Source: Nocardioides carbamazepini
Lineage (GTDB): Bacteria > Actinomycetota > Actinomycetes > Propionibacteriales > Nocardioidaceae
DNA: 64,000 bases
Direction of reading: 5' to 3'
Assembly (NCBI RefSeq): GCF_024614185.1
Contig: NZ_JAHTLF010000015.1
Coordinates: 248,001 to 312,000, forward strand
This document shows positions 9,351 to 19,576 of the stretch, one piece after another; the stretch's first letter is position 1; each line of letters begins with the position of its first letter. A program made the position numbers and the translations under genes. A model generated the notes under the pieces. The model saw only the letters and a list, made by a program, of their open reading frames with translations, ran no database searches and had not been told where the DNA came from.

Positions 9351-11672
9351 CTACGACGTCACGCGGTAGGCGTCGAAGACGCCCGGCACGGTGCGCACGG
9401 CGCTGAGGACCGTGTCGAGGTGCTTGGCGTCGGCCATCTCGAAGGTGAAGCGGGACTTCGCGACCCGGTCACGAGACGTGGTGAGGTTGGCCGACAGGAT
9501 GTTCACGTGGGCGTCGGACAGCACCATGGTGATGTCGGAGAGCAGCCGTGAGCGGTCGAGCGCCTCGACCTGGATGTTGACCAGGAAGGTCGACTGACCG
9601 GTGGGGGCCCACTCGACGTCGACCAGCTTCTCGGGCTGGGCCAGCAGGCTGGCGGCGTTGGTGCAGTCCTTGCGGTGGACCGAGACGCCTCCGCCCTTGG
9701 TGACGAAGCCGAGGATCGTGTCAGGGGGCACGGGCGTGCAGCACTTGGCGAGCTTGACCCACACGTCGGGTGAGCCGGTGACGATGACGCCGGCATCGCC
9801 GCCGGTGGCACGGTGTGGGCGCCCGCGCCGCCCGGTGATGGTGACGGCCTCGGCGAGGTCCTCCTGGGCGCCCTCGTCGCCCCCGTGCAGCTCGATGAGC
9901 TTGCGCACCACGGCCTGGGCCCCGAGGTTGCCCTCGCCGACGGCGGCGTAGAGGGCGGAGACGTCACTGATCCGGAAGGCGCTGGCGACCAGGGTCAGCG
10001 AGTCGTGGGAGAGCAGCCGCTTGAAGGGGAGTCCCTCCTTGCGCATCAGCTTGGCGATCTCGTCCTTCCCACGCTCGATCGCCTCCTCGCGCCGCTCCTT
10101 GGTGAACCACTGACGGATCTTCGAGCGGGCCCGGGGGGACTTCACGAAGTTCAGCCAGTCGCGCGAGGGACCGGCGCCCTCGGCCTTCGAGGTGAAGACC
10201 TCGACGACGTCGCCGTTCTCGAGGGTCGACTCCAGGGGCACGAGGCGCCCGTTGACCCGGGCGCCGATGGTGCGGTGGCCGACCTCCGTGTGCACGGCGT
10301 ACGCGAAGTCGACCGGTGTCGAGCCCGACGGCAGGGCGATCACGTCGCCCCGCGGCGTGAAGACGTACGTCTCGGCCTGGTTGATCTCGAAGCGCAGCGA
10401 CTCCAGGAACTCACCCGGGTCCTCGACCTCGCTCTGCCAGTCGAGCAGCTGACGCACCCAGCTCATGTCGTCGAGGTCGCCCGGCTTGTCGGTGTCGTTG
10501 CCGGCGCGGCCGTCCTCCTTGTACTTCCAGTGCGCCGCGACGCCGTACTCCGCCCGACGGTGCATGGCGAAGGTCCGGATCTGCATCTCGACCGGCTTGC
10601 CCTGCGGGCCGATGACGGTGGTGTGCAAGGACTGGTACATGTTGAACTTCGGCATCGCGACGTAGTCCTTGAACCTGCCCAGGACCGGGTTCCAGCGCGA
10701 GTGGAGGACACCGAGCACGCCGTAGCAGTCGCGGTCCTCCTCGACCAGGATGCGGATGCCGACGAGGTCGTAGATGTCGGAGAAGTCGCGACCGCCGACG
10801 ATCATCTTCTGGTAGATCGAGTAATAGTGCTTCGGCCGGCCGGTCACCGTCGCCTTGATCTTGGCCTCGCGCAGGTCCTTCTCGACCTGGGAGATGACCT
10901 CGGCGAGGAAGGAGTCGCGCGACGGCGCGCGCTCGGCGACCAACCGGACGATCTCGTCGTAGATCTTGGGGTGGAGGGCCGCGAAGGCGAGGTCCTCGAG
11001 CTCCCACTTGATGGTGTTCATGCCGAGGCGATGAGCCAGCGGGGCATAGATGTCGAGGGTCTCGCGGGCCTTGCGCTCCTGGGTGGACTGCTTGACGAAG
11101 CGCAGCGTGCGCATGTTGTGCAGCCGGTCGGCGAGCTTGATGACCAGCACCCGGATGTCGCGGGACATCGCGACGATCATCTTGCGGATCGTCTCGGCGT
11201 TGGCCGAGTCGCCGTAGACGACCTTGTCGAGCTTGGTCACCCCGTCGACCAGCAGCGCAACCTCGTCACCGAAGTCGCGGCGACACTCCTCCAGCGTGTA
11301 CGGCGTGTCCTCCACGGTGTCGTGCAGGAGCGCCGCGACCAGCGTCGGCTCGGTCATGCCGATGCCGGCGAGGATGGTGGTCACCGCGAGCGGGTGGGTG
11401 ATGTAGGGGTCACCGCTCTTGCGCTTCTGGTCGGCATGCAGTCGCTCGGCGGTGAGGTAGGCGCGCTCCAGCAGCGGGAGGTCGGCCTTCGGGTGATTGG
11501 CCCGGACCGCGCGGAACAACGACTCCAGCACGGGGTTGGCGACCTGCGCGCGGCTGCCCATCCGGGCCAGCCGGGCGCGCACGCCACGTCCACCGCCCGG
11601 CTCGCTCGGGACCGCGGCGGGCACGGACGGGCCCCGCGGTGATACGCGTGGGGTCGTGCGCTCCTCGGTCAT
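9351..11672 (-). CDS. rel: Bifunctional (p)ppGpp synthetase/hydrolase
   Basis: Makes and degrades the stringent alarmone (p)ppGpp. At 773 aa it has full RelA/SpoT architecture: HD hydrolase domain with HDTVEDT at 117-123 (metal-binding HD intact, so hydrolysis is expected), synthetase domain ([14 protein letters not shown] and [21 protein letters not shown]), TGS domain ([27 protein letters not shown] begins it), helical/zinc-finger region ([13 protein letters not shown]) and a C-terminal ACT domain. The ATG at 11672 lacks a clear Shine-Dalgarno but has TAGACT about 7 nt upstream, so the transcript could be leaderless. It follows apt, the usual actinobacterial order. Confidence 0.96.
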   Translation of the reverse strand: MTEERTTPRVSPRGPSVPAAVPSEPGGGRGVRARLARMGSRAQVANPVLESLFRAVRANHPKADLPLLERAYLTAERLHADQKRKSGDPYITHPLAVTTILAGIGMTEPTLVAALLHDTVEDTPYTLEECRRDFGDEVALLVDGVTKLDKVVYGDSANAETIRKMIVAMSRDIRVLVIKLADRLHNMRTLRFVKQSTQERKARETLDIYAPLAHRLGMNTIKWELEDLAFAALHPKIYDEIVRLVAERAPSRDSFLAEVISQVEKDLREAKIKATVTGRPKHYYSIYQKMIVGGRDFSDIYDLVGIRILVEEDRDCYGVLGVLHSRWNPVLGRFKDYVAMPKFNMYQSLHTTVIGPQGKPVEMQIRTFAMHRRAEYGVAAHWKYKEDGRAGNDTDKPGDLDDMSWVRQLLDWQSEVEDPGEFLESLRFEINQAETYVFTPRGDVIALPSGSTPVDFAYAVHTEVGHRTIGARVNGRLVPLESTLENGDVVEVFTSKAEGAGPSRDWLNFVKSPRARSKIRQWFTKERREEAIERGKDEIAKLMRKEGLPFKRLLSHDSLTLVASAFRISDVSALYAAVGEGNLGAQAVVRKLIELHGGDEGAQEDLAEAVTITGRRGRPHRATGGDAGVIVTGSPDVWVKLAKCCTPVPPDTILGFVTKGGGVSVHRKDCTNAASLLAQPEKLVDVEWAPTGQSTFLVNIQVEALDRSRLLSDITMVLSDAHVNILSANLTTSRDRVAKSRFTFEMADAKHLDTVLSAVRTVPGVFDAYRVTS

Positions 11673-11725
11673 CGCCCCAGTCTAGTGGCGTCCTCGCGCA
11701 CGCCGTCGAGGAGTGGCGAGCGCCG

Positions 11726-12292
11726 TCAGACGGTCAGCAGCGAGCTGACGGGGACCTCGCCCAGGGCGCTGTGCCCGTCGAGGAAGCCGAGCTCCAGCAG
11801 CACCGCGAAGCCCACCGGCCGCGCGCCGCAGCGACGCACCAGCTCGCAGGTGGCCGCGGCGGTGCCGCCGGTGGCGAGCACGTCGTCGACCAGCAGCACC
11901 CGCTCCCCCGGCGCGACGGCGTCCCGGTGCAGCTCGAGCACGGCCTCGCCGTACTCCAGGGCGTAGTCGACCCGGTGGGTGTGATGCGGCAGCTTGCCGG
12001 CCTTGCGGACCGGCGCGAAGCCCACGCCGAGCGCCAGGGCGACCGGCGCGGCGAAGATGAACCCCCGCGCCTCCATGCCGACGACCTTGTCGACGACGAC
12101 CGCGCCCCGCTCGTCACGACCGGCCTCGGCCATCGCCGCGACGACCGCGCCGAAGCCGGCCGGGTCGGCCAGCAGCGGCGTGATGTCCTTGAAGACGATG
12201 CCCGGCTCCGGGAAGTCCGGGATGTCGCGGACCAGCCGGGTCAGGGCATCGACCGCGCGGTCCTGGACCTCCCGCGGACGGGGATCGCCCAC
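11726..12292 (-). CDS. apt: Adenine phosphoribosyltransferase
   Basis: Converts adenine and PRPP to AMP in purine salvage. It is 188 aa from GTG at 12292, placed 4 bp after the secF stop. The reading frame stays open further upstream inside secF, but only the part from here resembles Apt ([23 protein letters not shown]). The PRPP-binding loop [14 protein letters not shown] is near residues 125-138. It lies between secF and rel, an order conserved in actinobacteria. Confidence 0.94.
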   Translation of the reverse strand: MGDPRPREVQDRAVDALTRLVRDIPDFPEPGIVFKDITPLLADPAGFGAVVAAMAEAGRDERGAVVVDKVVGMEARGFIFAAPVALALGVGFAPVRKAGKLPHHTHRVDYALEYGEAVLELHRDAVAPGERVLLVDDVLATGGTAAATCELVRRCGARPVGFAVLLELGFLDGHSALGEVPVSSLLTV

Positions 12293-12296
12293 CGCG

Positions 12297-13571
12297 CTAC
12301 TTCTTGCCGCGCTTGGACCGCGCCTGGCGCACCGGCTGCTTGCGCCCCGAGCTGCCGCTGTCGCTGACCGGGCGGGTGGTGGCTGGCACCACGCGGCCCT
12401 TTCCGGTGGCATCCGTGTTCGGGGCCGTACGACGCGGGGCCGACGTGTCGTCGGCGTCCACCTCGATCTCGAACTCGTCCTCGAGCAGCTCGTCCGGGAC
12501 GGCGTCGAGAGCCTCGCCGCGACCACCGGCGACCACCGCGTCATCGGTGGCGACGGGGACCGAGGCGTACCGGTCGGCCAGCGCCCGCTGCTTGGCCTTC
12601 GCCCGGCGGGCCTGGACCTGCATCTCGGTCTCCTGCATCTTCAGGTGGACCAGGACGCGTGGCGCGAGCATGACCGAGGAGTACACACCGACGCCCATGC
12701 CGACGAACTGCGCGAGCGCGAGGTCCTGCAGCGAGCTGGCACCCAGCTGGACCGCGCTGACGTAGAGGATCGCGCCGATCGGGATCAGCGCCACGATCGA
12801 GGTGTTGATCGAGCGCACCAGGGTCTGGTTGACCGCGAGATTGGCCGCGTCGGCGTACGACTGCGTGTTCTTGCGCAAGGTCGTGGTGTTCTCCTTGACC
12901 TTGTCGAAGACGACCACGGTGTCGTAGAGGGAGAAGCCGAGGATCGCGAGCACGCCAGTGACGGCGGCCGGTGTCACCTGGAACCCGGAGAGGGCGTAGA
13001 CGCCGACCGTCAGCACGACGTCGTGGATCAGCGCGACCAGCGCCGCGACCGACATCCGCCACTCGCGGAAGTAGGCCCAGATGAAGATGACGACGAGGAC
13101 CAGGAAGATGAGGACGCCGATCAGGGCACGCTTGGCGACCTCCTGCCCCCAGCTCGGCCCGATGTCCTGGACCGAGAGGTCACCCTCGCTGACCTGGGGG
13201 AACTCCTCGTGGACCAGCGCGGTGATGTCGCCGCGCTGCTCCTCGCTGAGGTTCTCGACCTGGATGGTCAGGGTCGAGTCGCCCTCGGTCGTGACGGTCG
13301 GGTTCTCGGCGTTCTCGATCCCCGAGTCGGCCACCTTCTCGAGCAGGCTGTCGGCGGCGTCCTGAGTGGCGTTGCCCGCCCCGACCGGTACCGCGACGGT
13401 CGTGCCGCCGGTGAACTCGACGCCCATGTTGAGCGGCTTGAGGAAGAGCACCAGGATCGCGGCGGCGACCAGCACCGCGGAGATCCCGTAGAAGAGCCAT
13501 GCCTTGCCGACGAAGTCGATGGACTTGCGGCCCTGGTACAGCTCGTTGCCCAGGCGAGACATCTTGCCCAT
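12297..13571 (-). CDS. secF: Protein translocase subunit SecF
   Basis: Membrane part of the SecDF complex, which uses proton flow to pull exported proteins through SecYEG. The 424-aa product has a short cytoplasmic N-terminus, a first membrane helix (residues about 26-45), the conserved [10 protein letters not shown] motif, an extracellular P1-like domain and a C-terminal cluster of five hydrophobic helices with the [17 protein letters not shown] signature. A Lys/Arg-rich tail of about 110 residues is longer than in E. coli but usual in actinobacteria. Start and secD stop share a base (TGATG). Confidence 0.96.
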   Translation of the reverse strand: MGKMSRLGNELYQGRKSIDFVGKAWLFYGISAVLVAAAILVLFLKPLNMGVEFTGGTTVAVPVGAGNATQDAADSLLEKVADSGIENAENPTVTTEGDSTLTIQVENLSEEQRGDITALVHEEFPQVSEGDLSVQDIGPSWGQEVAKRALIGVLIFLVLVVIFIWAYFREWRMSVAALVALIHDVVLTVGVYALSGFQVTPAAVTGVLAILGFSLYDTVVVFDKVKENTTTLRKNTQSYADAANLAVNQTLVRSINTSIVALIPIGAILYVSAVQLGASSLQDLALAQFVGMGVGVYSSVMLAPRVLVHLKMQETEMQVQARRAKAKQRALADRYASVPVATDDAVVAGGRGEALDAVPDELLEDEFEIEVDADDTSAPRRTAPNTDATGKGRVVPATTRPVSDSGSSGRKQPVRQARSKRGKK

Positions 13572-15370
13572 CAGGCGTCACCTCCCGCGACGGCGGGACG
13601 GTGGGAGGGCGTCACGTCCATGCCCAGCGTCTCCTTGCTGAGTCCGGACAGCCTGTGCCCGGAGTTGAAGAGCTTGAACTGTGCGAGCCAGGACACCATC
13701 GGCTTGGTGAACCAGAACAGCACCGCGAGGTCGATCAGCGTGGTCAGTCCGAGTGCGAAGCCGAAGCCCTTCACCGCGCCGGTGGCGAAGATGTAGAGCA
13801 CCAGCGCCGAGAGGATCTGCACCGTGTTGGCCGCGACCCGGGTGACCCGGGCCCGGGCCCATCCGGTCTCGACCGCGACCCGCATCGACTTGCCCTCGCG
13901 CATCTCGTCCCTGATGCGTTCGAAGAAGATGACGAACGAGTCGGCGGTGACACCTACGGCGATGATCAGACCGGCGATGCCGGGCAACGTGAGCGTGAAG
14001 CCGGCGGTCTCGCTCAGCAGCAGCACCATGGCGTAGGTGACCATGGCCGCCACGAACAGCGAGCTCACGACCACCAGCCCGAGGCCGCGGTAGTAGACGA
14101 GGCAGTAGAGCATCACCAGCGCGAGCCCGATCGCGCCGGCCGTGAGGCCGGCGGACAGCTGGTTGCCGGCCAGGGAAGGCCCGATCTCCTCGACGGAGGT
14201 CTGCTCGTCGTTGAACTTGATGGGCAGGGCGCCGAACTTGAGGCTGTTGGCGAGGTCGAGCGCCTCCTGCTCGGTGAAATCGCCCTCGATCTGCGACCGG
14301 CCGTCGGTGATGACGCTGTTCATGACCGGGTAGGTCAGCACCTGGGCGTCGAGGACGACGGCGAACTGCTCCTCGGTGCCCGCGAAGGCACGGGAGACGG
14401 CCTCGAAGTCCGAGGAGGCACCCGCGGAGCCCTTGGGGTGGGCGCGGTCCTTGCTGTTGCCCATCTCGATCGCGACGACCCAGCCGACACCGTTCTGCGG
14501 GGTCTGGGCGCTCGCGTCGTCGAGCTCGGTGCCCTCGACCACGGAGCGGCTCAGCAGGAACTTGATGACGCCGTTGTCCTTGTCGGGCGTGGAGCACGCC
14601 ACGATCGGCTGGTCCGAGTCATCGGGCAGGTCGGCCGGCTTGCCCTCGGCGTCGACCAGGACGCCCTTGGCGTCACACGTGTAGGAGTTGAACGCCGTGA
14701 TCGACGCCTGGTCCGGTCCGCGCGACCAGGCGATGTCGTCCTCGACGGTCCACTTCTCGCCGTCACCGGCGGGATCCCCCGCGGCCGGCGTACCCGTGGC
14801 GCCGTCGGTCGGGGCATCCGTGGGGACGTCCGTGGCGCCGTCGGCCGGCGCGTCGGTGGCACCGTCGGTCGGGGCGTCCGTCGCACCGTCGGTCGGGTCG
14901 TCCTCGGCCAGCGACAGCGGTGCGCGGCCCAGGCCGCCCATGCCCTCGGTGCCGGTGCTCGCGGCACAGGCGCCGGGCCGGACGTCCGAACAGGCGACCA
15001 GACGGAAGCGCAGCTGCGCCTGACGCTTGACCGTGTCCTCGAGCTGGCCACGGTTCTTGGTCTTGCCGGGGACCTCGACCACGATGTTGCGGCCGCCCTG
15101 GGTGGTGACCGCCGCCTCGGCGACGCCGGAGCCGTTGACGCGCTGGTCGATGATCCGGCGTGCCTCGTCGAGGTTCTCCTGGGAGGGAGCCTCCTCAGCG
15201 GTCAGCGTGATCCGGGTGCCGCCCTGGAGGTCCAGGCCGAGCGCGGGGCGCCAGGGCTTCTCCGGCTCGTCGACACCGGCCTGTGAGAGCGCCGTGAGGC
15301 CGTAGAGGACGGCGAGACCGAGGAAGAAGACGATGAGGTTGCGTCCGGGGCGCGGACGGCGGGCCGCCAT
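13571..15370 (-). CDS. secD: Protein translocase subunit SecD
   Basis: Partner of SecF in proton-driven protein export. At 599 aa it has helix 1 (residues about 11-29), the family motif GLDLQGGTRI (45-54), a large extracellular P1 region and a C-terminal bundle of five membrane helices (NQLSAGLTAGAIGLALVML onward, and the VGVTADSFVIFFERIRDE loop). An unusual Asp/Gly/Ala/Thr/Pro-rich repeat tract sits in the extracellular domain at residues 158-200. It follows yajC by 3 bp and overlaps secF, so the three are clearly co-translated. Confidence 0.96.
   Translation of the reverse strand: MAARRPRPGRNLIVFFLGLAVLYGLTALSQAGVDEPEKPWRPALGLDLQGGTRITLTAEEAPSQENLDEARRIIDQRVNGSGVAEAAVTTQGGRNIVVEVPGKTKNRGQLEDTVKRQAQLRFRLVACSDVRPGACAASTGTEGMGGLGRAPLSLAEDDPTDGATDAPTDGATDAPADGATDVPTDAPTDGATGTPAAGDPAGDGEKWTVEDDIAWSRGPDQASITAFNSYTCDAKGVLVDAEGKPADLPDDSDQPIVACSTPDKDNGVIKFLLSRSVVEGTELDDASAQTPQNGVGWVVAIEMGNSKDRAHPKGSAGASSDFEAVSRAFAGTEEQFAVVLDAQVLTYPVMNSVITDGRSQIEGDFTEQEALDLANSLKFGALPIKFNDEQTSVEEIGPSLAGNQLSAGLTAGAIGLALVMLYCLVYYRGLGLVVVSSLFVAAMVTYAMVLLLSETAGFTLTLPGIAGLIIAVGVTADSFVIFFERIRDEMREGKSMRVAVETGWARARVTRVAANTVQILSALVLYIFATGAVKGFGFALGLTTLIDLAVLFWFTKPMVSWLAQFKLFNSGHRLSGLSKETLGMDVTPSHRPAVAGGDA
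14783..14890 (-). repeat. Tandem repeat tract encoding a DGATDAPT-like octapeptide in SecD
   Basis: About four imperfect 24-bp units encode DGATDAPT, DGATDAPA, DGATDVPT(DAPT) and DGATGTPA. The tract lies in the extracellular part of SecD between two folded segments, so it probably forms a flexible acidic linker. Slipped-strand copy-number variation between strains is likely. Confidence 0.85.
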
Positions 15371-15373
15371 GAC

Positions 15374-15700
15374 TCAGCGCTCCTCTTCGTCGTCGGGGAG
15401 GGCGTCGGACCGCGACTCGGTGGTCTCGGGCTCGGGCTCGGCCTCGCGGCGCACCGAGGCGACCGCTCCGCGCACGACCCGGATCACGACGCCGGGGGCG
15501 ATCTCGATCTCGACGTGCTCGTCGGTGGACCCGGTGATCGTCCCGAAGATGCCGGAGGTCAGCATCACGTCGTCACCGACCGAGAGCGCCGCCTGCAGCT
15601 GGGCTGCCTGCTTGCGCTGGCGCGAGGCGGGGCGGATGATCAGCAGCCAGAAAATGGCCGCGATCGCCACGATCGGCAGTAGGGACACAGCGTCTTTCAC
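15374..15700 (-). CDS. yajC: Preprotein translocase subunit YajC
   Basis: Small accessory membrane protein of the SecDF-YajC complex, 108 aa. GTG at 15700 has an excellent GGAGAAGG 7 nt upstream. A single N-terminal helix (LLPIVAIAAIFWLLIIRP) precedes a small basic/beta domain (VGDDVMLTSGIFGTITG) typical of YajC. The acidic tail (final 30 residues) is variable. It lies 3 bp before secD. Confidence 0.94.
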   Translation of the reverse strand: MKDAVSLLPIVAIAAIFWLLIIRPASRQRKQAAQLQAALSVGDDVMLTSGIFGTITGSTDEHVEIEIAPGVVIRVVRGAVASVRREAEPEPETTESRSDALPDDEEER

Positions 15701-15845
15701 GGACCAACCTTCTCCACGGGGGCAAGGACGGACGCCGAAGGACAGGATCGTCCCCGGGACCGACTGGGAAGTGTAGCCACGGAACCTTGCGCGGCACTGA
15801 TCGACGGGAGAATCCGTGCCCACCAGGCGTCGCGATCGGCGCGGG

Positions 15846-16925
15846 TCAGTCCTCGAAGAGGGTCGGTCCGGTCTCGTCGTAGGGCAACGCCGGCGGGGTG
15901 AGCCCCAGATGCGTCCAGGCGGCGGGCGTGGCGATCCGGCCGCGCGGTGTCCGGGCGAGGAAGCCGTTGCGGACCAAGAAGGGCTCCGCGACCTCCTCGA
16001 CGGTCTCGCGCTCCTCGCCGACGGCGACGGCGAGCGTGGAGACGCCGACCGGACCGCCGCCGAAGCGCCGGCACAGGGCGTCCAGGACCGCGCGGTCGAG
16101 CCGGTCGAGGCCGAGCTCGTCGACCTCGTAGAGGTCGAGCGCCGCCTGCGCCACCGCGCGGGTGACGACACCGTCGGCGCGGACCTGGGCGTAGTCGCGG
16201 ACCCGGCGCAGCAGCCGGTTGGCGATGCGGGGGGTGCCTCGCGAGCGGCCGGCGATCTCGACCGAGCCGTCGGCGGTCAGGTCGACGCCGAGGAGTCCGG
16301 CCGAGCGGTGCACGATCCGGTCGAGCTCGTGGGGCTCGTAGAACTCCAGGTGCGCGGTGAACCCGAACCGGTCGCGCAACGGGCCCGGCAGCAGGCCGGC
16401 CCGGGTGGTGGCGCCGACCAGGGTGAACGGTGGGAGCTCGAGCGGGATCGCCGTCGCGCCGGGGCCCTTGCCGATCACCACGTCGACCCGGAAGTCCTCC
16501 ATCGCGAGATAGAGCATCTCCTCGGCCGGCCGCGACATCCGGTGGATCTCGTCGACGAAGAGGACCTCGTCCTCGTTGAGGCCGGACAGGATCGCCGCGA
16601 GGTCGCCTGCGTGGGTGATCGCCGGCCCGCTGGTGATCCGCAGCGGGGCGTTCATCTCGTGGGAGATGATCATCGCCAGCGTGGTCTTGCCCAGGCCCGG
16701 GGGTCCGGAGAGCAGCACGTGGTCGGGCGCCCTCCCCCGCTGCCGCGCGGCCTCGAGGACCAGGCCGAGCTGGTCGCGGACCCGGGACTGGCCGACCACC
16801 TCGTCGAGGCTGCGGGGGCGCAGCGCGGCCTCGACCGCGCGCTCGTCGCCCTCGGCCTCCGCAGCGGTCAGCGAGCGGAGGTGGCCGTCCTCCGCCGCCG
16901 CCAGGTCGTCCTCGTGGAAGGCCAT
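15846..16925 (-). CDS. ruvB: Holliday junction branch-migration helicase RuvB
   Basis: AAA+ motor that drives branch migration with RuvA. The 359-aa protein has Walker A GPPGLGKT at 74-81, Walker [10 protein letters not shown], sensor/ISP segments (VGATTRAG) and a C-terminal winged helix. About 20 extra N-terminal residues precede the conserved [12 protein letters not shown]. It lies 12 bp after ruvA and its ATG follows GAGG. It belongs to the ruvCAB SOS operon. Confidence 0.97.
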   Translation of the reverse strand: MAFHEDDLAAAEDGHLRSLTAAEAEGDERAVEAALRPRSLDEVVGQSRVRDQLGLVLEAARQRGRAPDHVLLSGPPGLGKTTLAMIISHEMNAPLRITSGPAITHAGDLAAILSGLNEDEVLFVDEIHRMSRPAEEMLYLAMEDFRVDVVIGKGPGATAIPLELPPFTLVGATTRAGLLPGPLRDRFGFTAHLEFYEPHELDRIVHRSAGLLGVDLTADGSVEIAGRSRGTPRIANRLLRRVRDYAQVRADGVVTRAVAQAALDLYEVDELGLDRLDRAVLDALCRRFGGGPVGVSTLAVAVGEERETVEEVAEPFLVRNGFLARTPRGRIATPAAWTHLGLTPPALPYDETGPTLFED

Positions 16926-16937
16926 CCCAGGAGCCTC

Positions 16938-17534
16938 TCAGGCCTTCGACAGGGAGCGCAGGGCGGCACGCAGGAGCGCGCGTACGTCGGGGGCCGGGCC
17001 CGCCTCGCCGGCGACCGCGTCGACGGCCTTGTCGGCGTCCTTGGCGTTGTAGCCGAGACCGACCAGTCCCTGGTGGACCTGGTCGCGCCACGCGGCCGCA
17101 CCGGCGACGGCCCCACCGGACGTCGCGCCCGTCGCGGCACCGATGCGATCCTTGAGCTCGAGGATGATCCGCTGCGCGCCCTTCTGGCCGATGCCGGGGA
17201 CCTTGGTGAGGGTGCGGACGTCGTCGGAGGCGATGGCGTTGCGCACGCCGTCTGGCGAGAGCACGGCCACGATCGCCTGGGCGAGCTTGGGTCCCACGCC
17301 GGAGGCGGTCTGGACGAGCTCGAAGATCGTCTTCTCCTCCTCGTCGGCGAACCCGAAGAGGGTGAGGGAGTCCTCGCGCACGACCATGCTCGTCGGCAGC
17401 ATCGCGGAGGAGCCGGTACGCAGCTGCGCGAGCGTGCCCGGGGTGCACATCAGCTCGAGCCCGACTCCGCCGACCTCCACCACGGCGCTGGTGAGGGTCA
17501 GGGCGGCGACGTTGCCGCGGACGAACGCGATCAT
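16938..17534 (-). CDS. ruvA: Holliday junction DNA-binding protein RuvA
   Basis: Tetrameric protein that binds four-way junctions and loads RuvB. At 198 aa it has the N-terminal OB fold ([21 protein letters not shown]), helix-hairpin-helix segments ([22 protein letters not shown]) and a C-terminal RuvB-binding domain ([16 protein letters not shown]). Its ATG overlaps the ruvC stop by 4 bp, so the two are translationally coupled. Confidence 0.96.
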   Translation of the reverse strand: MIAFVRGNVAALTLTSAVVEVGGVGLELMCTPGTLAQLRTGSSAMLPTSMVVREDSLTLFGFADEEEKTIFELVQTASGVGPKLAQAIVAVLSPDGVRNAIASDDVRTLTKVPGIGQKGAQRIILELKDRIGAATGATSGGAVAGAAAWRDQVHQGLVGLGYNAKDADKAVDAVAGEAGPAPDVRALLRAALRSLSKA

Positions 17535-18070
17535 CGGGCTCCTCGCAGGTTGCGGGTCGGGCGGGACGCGGCGAGTGCGGCATCGAGTCGCGCCTGCGTG
17601 CCGCCACGCCAGATGTGGGTGATGGCCAGCGCGAGTGCGTCCGCGGCGTCGGCGGGCTTCGGCATCGCGTCGAGCCGCAGGATCCGGGTGACCATCAGGC
17701 CGACCTGGTTCTTGTCGGCGCGGCCGTTGCCGGACACGGCCGCCTTCACCTCGCTCGGCGTGTGCAGCGCGACCGGGAGGCCACGCCGGGCCGCGCAGAC
17801 CATCGCGATCCCGGCGGCCTGGGCGGTGCCCATGATCGTGCTGACGTCGGAACGGGCGAAGATGCGCTCGATCGCGACCGCGTCGGGCCGGTGCTCGTCG
17901 AGCCGTGCCTCGATGCCCTTCTCGATCGTGACCAGCCGCTCGGGGACACCGAGCTGGGCGGAGGTGCGCACGACGCCGACATCCACGAGCGTCAGCGGCC
18001 GCCCGACGGATCCCTCCACCACGCCGAGCCCGCAGCGGGTCAGCCCCGGGTCGATCCCGAGCACGCGCAC
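17531..18070 (-). CDS. ruvC: Holliday junction resolvase RuvC
   Basis: Endonuclease that cuts Holliday junctions. The 179-aa product keeps acidic catalytic residues: Asp7 in [10 protein letters not shown], Glu68 in VAIERIF, and a C-terminal Asp pair in [15 protein letters not shown] at 18070 has GGAAGGTGATGAC immediately upstream. It is the first gene of ruvCAB and has a LexA-type palindrome 16 bp before the start, so damage-inducible expression is expected. Confidence 0.96.
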   Translation of the reverse strand: MRVLGIDPGLTRCGLGVVEGSVGRPLTLVDVGVVRTSAQLGVPERLVTIEKGIEARLDEHRPDAVAIERIFARSDVSTIMGTAQAAGIAMVCAARRGLPVALHTPSEVKAAVSGNGRADKNQVGLMVTRILRLDAMPKPADAADALALAITHIWRGGTQARLDAALAASRPTRNLRGAR

Positions 18071-18085
18071 GTCATCACCTTCCGT

Positions 18086-18101
18086 CCGAACAGGTGTTCG
18101 G
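18086..18101. promoter_or_regulatory. SOS box (LexA operator) upstream of ruvCAB
   Basis: CCGAACAGGTGTTCGG is a palindrome with the CGAAC-N4-GTTCG core of actinobacterial and Bacillus-type LexA operators. It lies 16 bp upstream of the ruvC GTG. The same AGGT-centred core precedes recA in this window. Confidence 0.88.
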
Positions 18102-18159
18102 AGACCAAGTTAGACGCTTCCCGTGCCAAGGACGACAAAGACACGCCCGGCGGCGTATC

Positions 18160-18927
18160 TCAGTCCTCGATCTGGTCCAGCACCTCGTCGGGGATGTCGG
18201 CGTTCGAGAAGACGTTCTGCACGTCGTCGAGGTCGTCGACGACGTCGACCAGCTTGAACACCTTGCCGGCCGCGGCCGGGTCGGTGACCGGGATGTCCAT
18301 CGAGGCGACGAACTGCACCTCGGCCGAGTCGTAGTCGATCCCGGCCTCCTGCAGGGCGGTGCGGACGGCGACGACGTCGGTCGCCTCGGTCTGGACCTCG
18401 AACGCCTCACCGAGGTCGTTGACCTCCTCGGCACCCGCATCGAGGGTGGCCTCGAGGAGGTCGTCCTCGGAGACCTCCTTGCCGTCCTGGGCCTTGGCGA
18501 CGACGACGACGCCCTTGCGGGTGAACAGGCGGGAGACGGAGCCGGGGTCGGCCATGGTGCCGCCGTTGCGGGTCACCGCCGTGCGCACCTCCATCGCCGC
18601 GCGGTTGCGGTTGTCGGTGAGGCACTCGACGAGGAGCGCCACACCCTGAGGGCCGTAGACCTCGTACATGATCGTCTCGTAGTCGACGCCGCCGCCCTCG
18701 AGGCCACCGCCTCGCTTGACCGCGGAGTCGATGTTCTTGTTCGGGACCGACTGCTTCTTCGCCTTCTGGATGGCGTCGAACAGCGTCGGGTTGCCGGAGG
18801 GGTCGGGACCACCCATCTTCGCGGCGATCTCGATGTTCTTGATGAGCTTCGCGAAGAGCTTGCCGCGCTTCGCGTCGATCACGGCCTTCTTGTGCTTGGT
18901 GGTCGCCCACTTGGAGTGGCCAGACAT
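18160..18927 (-). CDS. YebC/PmpR family regulatory protein
   Basis: 255 aa, matching the TACO1/YebC family throughout: opening [14 protein letters not shown], then [23 protein letters not shown] and a long acidic C-terminal domain. Family members act as DNA-binding regulators or as translation factors that relieve ribosome stalling; which applies here is not visible. The ATG has AAGGAG upstream. The position between pdxT and ruvC is conserved in actinobacteria. Confidence 0.94.
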   Translation of the reverse strand: MSGHSKWATTKHKKAVIDAKRGKLFAKLIKNIEIAAKMGGPDPSGNPTLFDAIQKAKKQSVPNKNIDSAVKRGGGLEGGGVDYETIMYEVYGPQGVALLVECLTDNRNRAAMEVRTAVTRNGGTMADPGSVSRLFTRKGVVVVAKAQDGKEVSEDDLLEATLDAGAEEVNDLGEAFEVQTEATDVVAVRTALQEAGIDYDSAEVQFVASMDIPVTDPAAAGKVFKLVDVVDDLDDVQNVFSNADIPDEVLDQIED

Positions 18928-18963
18928 GAGGACTCCTTAACATCCCGACAACAGCGGGGAAGT

Positions 18964-19539
18964 CTACTGCCGCACCAGATCGAGGAAGATCCGGTGCACC
19001 CGTCCGTCACCGTCGACCTCGGGATGGAAGGACGTCGCCATCAGGTGTCCCTGCCGTACGGCGACCGGATGGCCCTCTGCCTCGGCCAGCACCTCGACGC
19101 CCGGTCCGGTGTGCTCGACCCAGGGAGCACGGATGAACACCGCATGCACCGCATCGGGCAGCCCGGCGAACGACAGGTCCGCCTCGAACGAGTCGACCTG
19201 GCGTCCGAAGGCGTTGCGGCGGACCGTCACGTCGAGCCCGCCGATCGTCTCCTGGTCGGCCGTGCCGCCCTCGATCCGGTCGGCCAGCAGGATCATCCCG
19301 GCGCAGGTGCCGAAGGTCGGCATCCCCTCCTCGACCCGGGTCCGCAGCGGCTCCAGCAGCTCGAAGGTCCGCGCCAGCTTGGCCATCGTGGTCGACTCGC
19401 CGCCCGGCAGCACCAGGCCGTCGCAGCGGGCGAGCTCGGCGGGGCGGCGTACCGGGAACGCCTCGGCACCGAGGGCGGTCAGGGTCTGCAGGTGTTCGCG
19501 TACGTCGCCCTGCAGCGCGAACACTCCGATGGCGGGCAC
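18964..19539 (-). CDS. pdxT: Pyridoxal 5'-phosphate synthase glutaminase subunit PdxT
   Basis: Class I glutaminase that feeds ammonia to PdxS for vitamin B6 synthesis. At 191 aa all key residues are present: GGEST oxyanion region, nucleophile Cys79 in GTCAGM, and His172/Glu174 in HPEV. GTG start, weak Shine-Dalgarno. The partner pdxS lies 3.9 kb away behind a surface-protein cassette rather than adjacent, so balanced expression would need separate control. Confidence 0.95.
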   Translation of the reverse strand: MPAIGVFALQGDVREHLQTLTALGAEAFPVRRPAELARCDGLVLPGGESTTMAKLARTFELLEPLRTRVEEGMPTFGTCAGMILLADRIEGGTADQETIGGLDVTVRRNAFGRQVDSFEADLSFAGLPDAVHAVFIRAPWVEHTGPGVEVLAEAEGHPVAVRQGHLMATSFHPEVDGDGRVHRIFLDLVRQ

Positions 19540-19576
19540 CTGCGCAGGCTATCGATGCCCGCCCGTCGGCCAGGAC

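Noticed and set aside
15697..17607. Minus-strand ORF of 636 codons across ruvA and ruvB
   Set aside because: Out of frame with clear ruvA and ruvB; Arg/Pro/Gly-rich.
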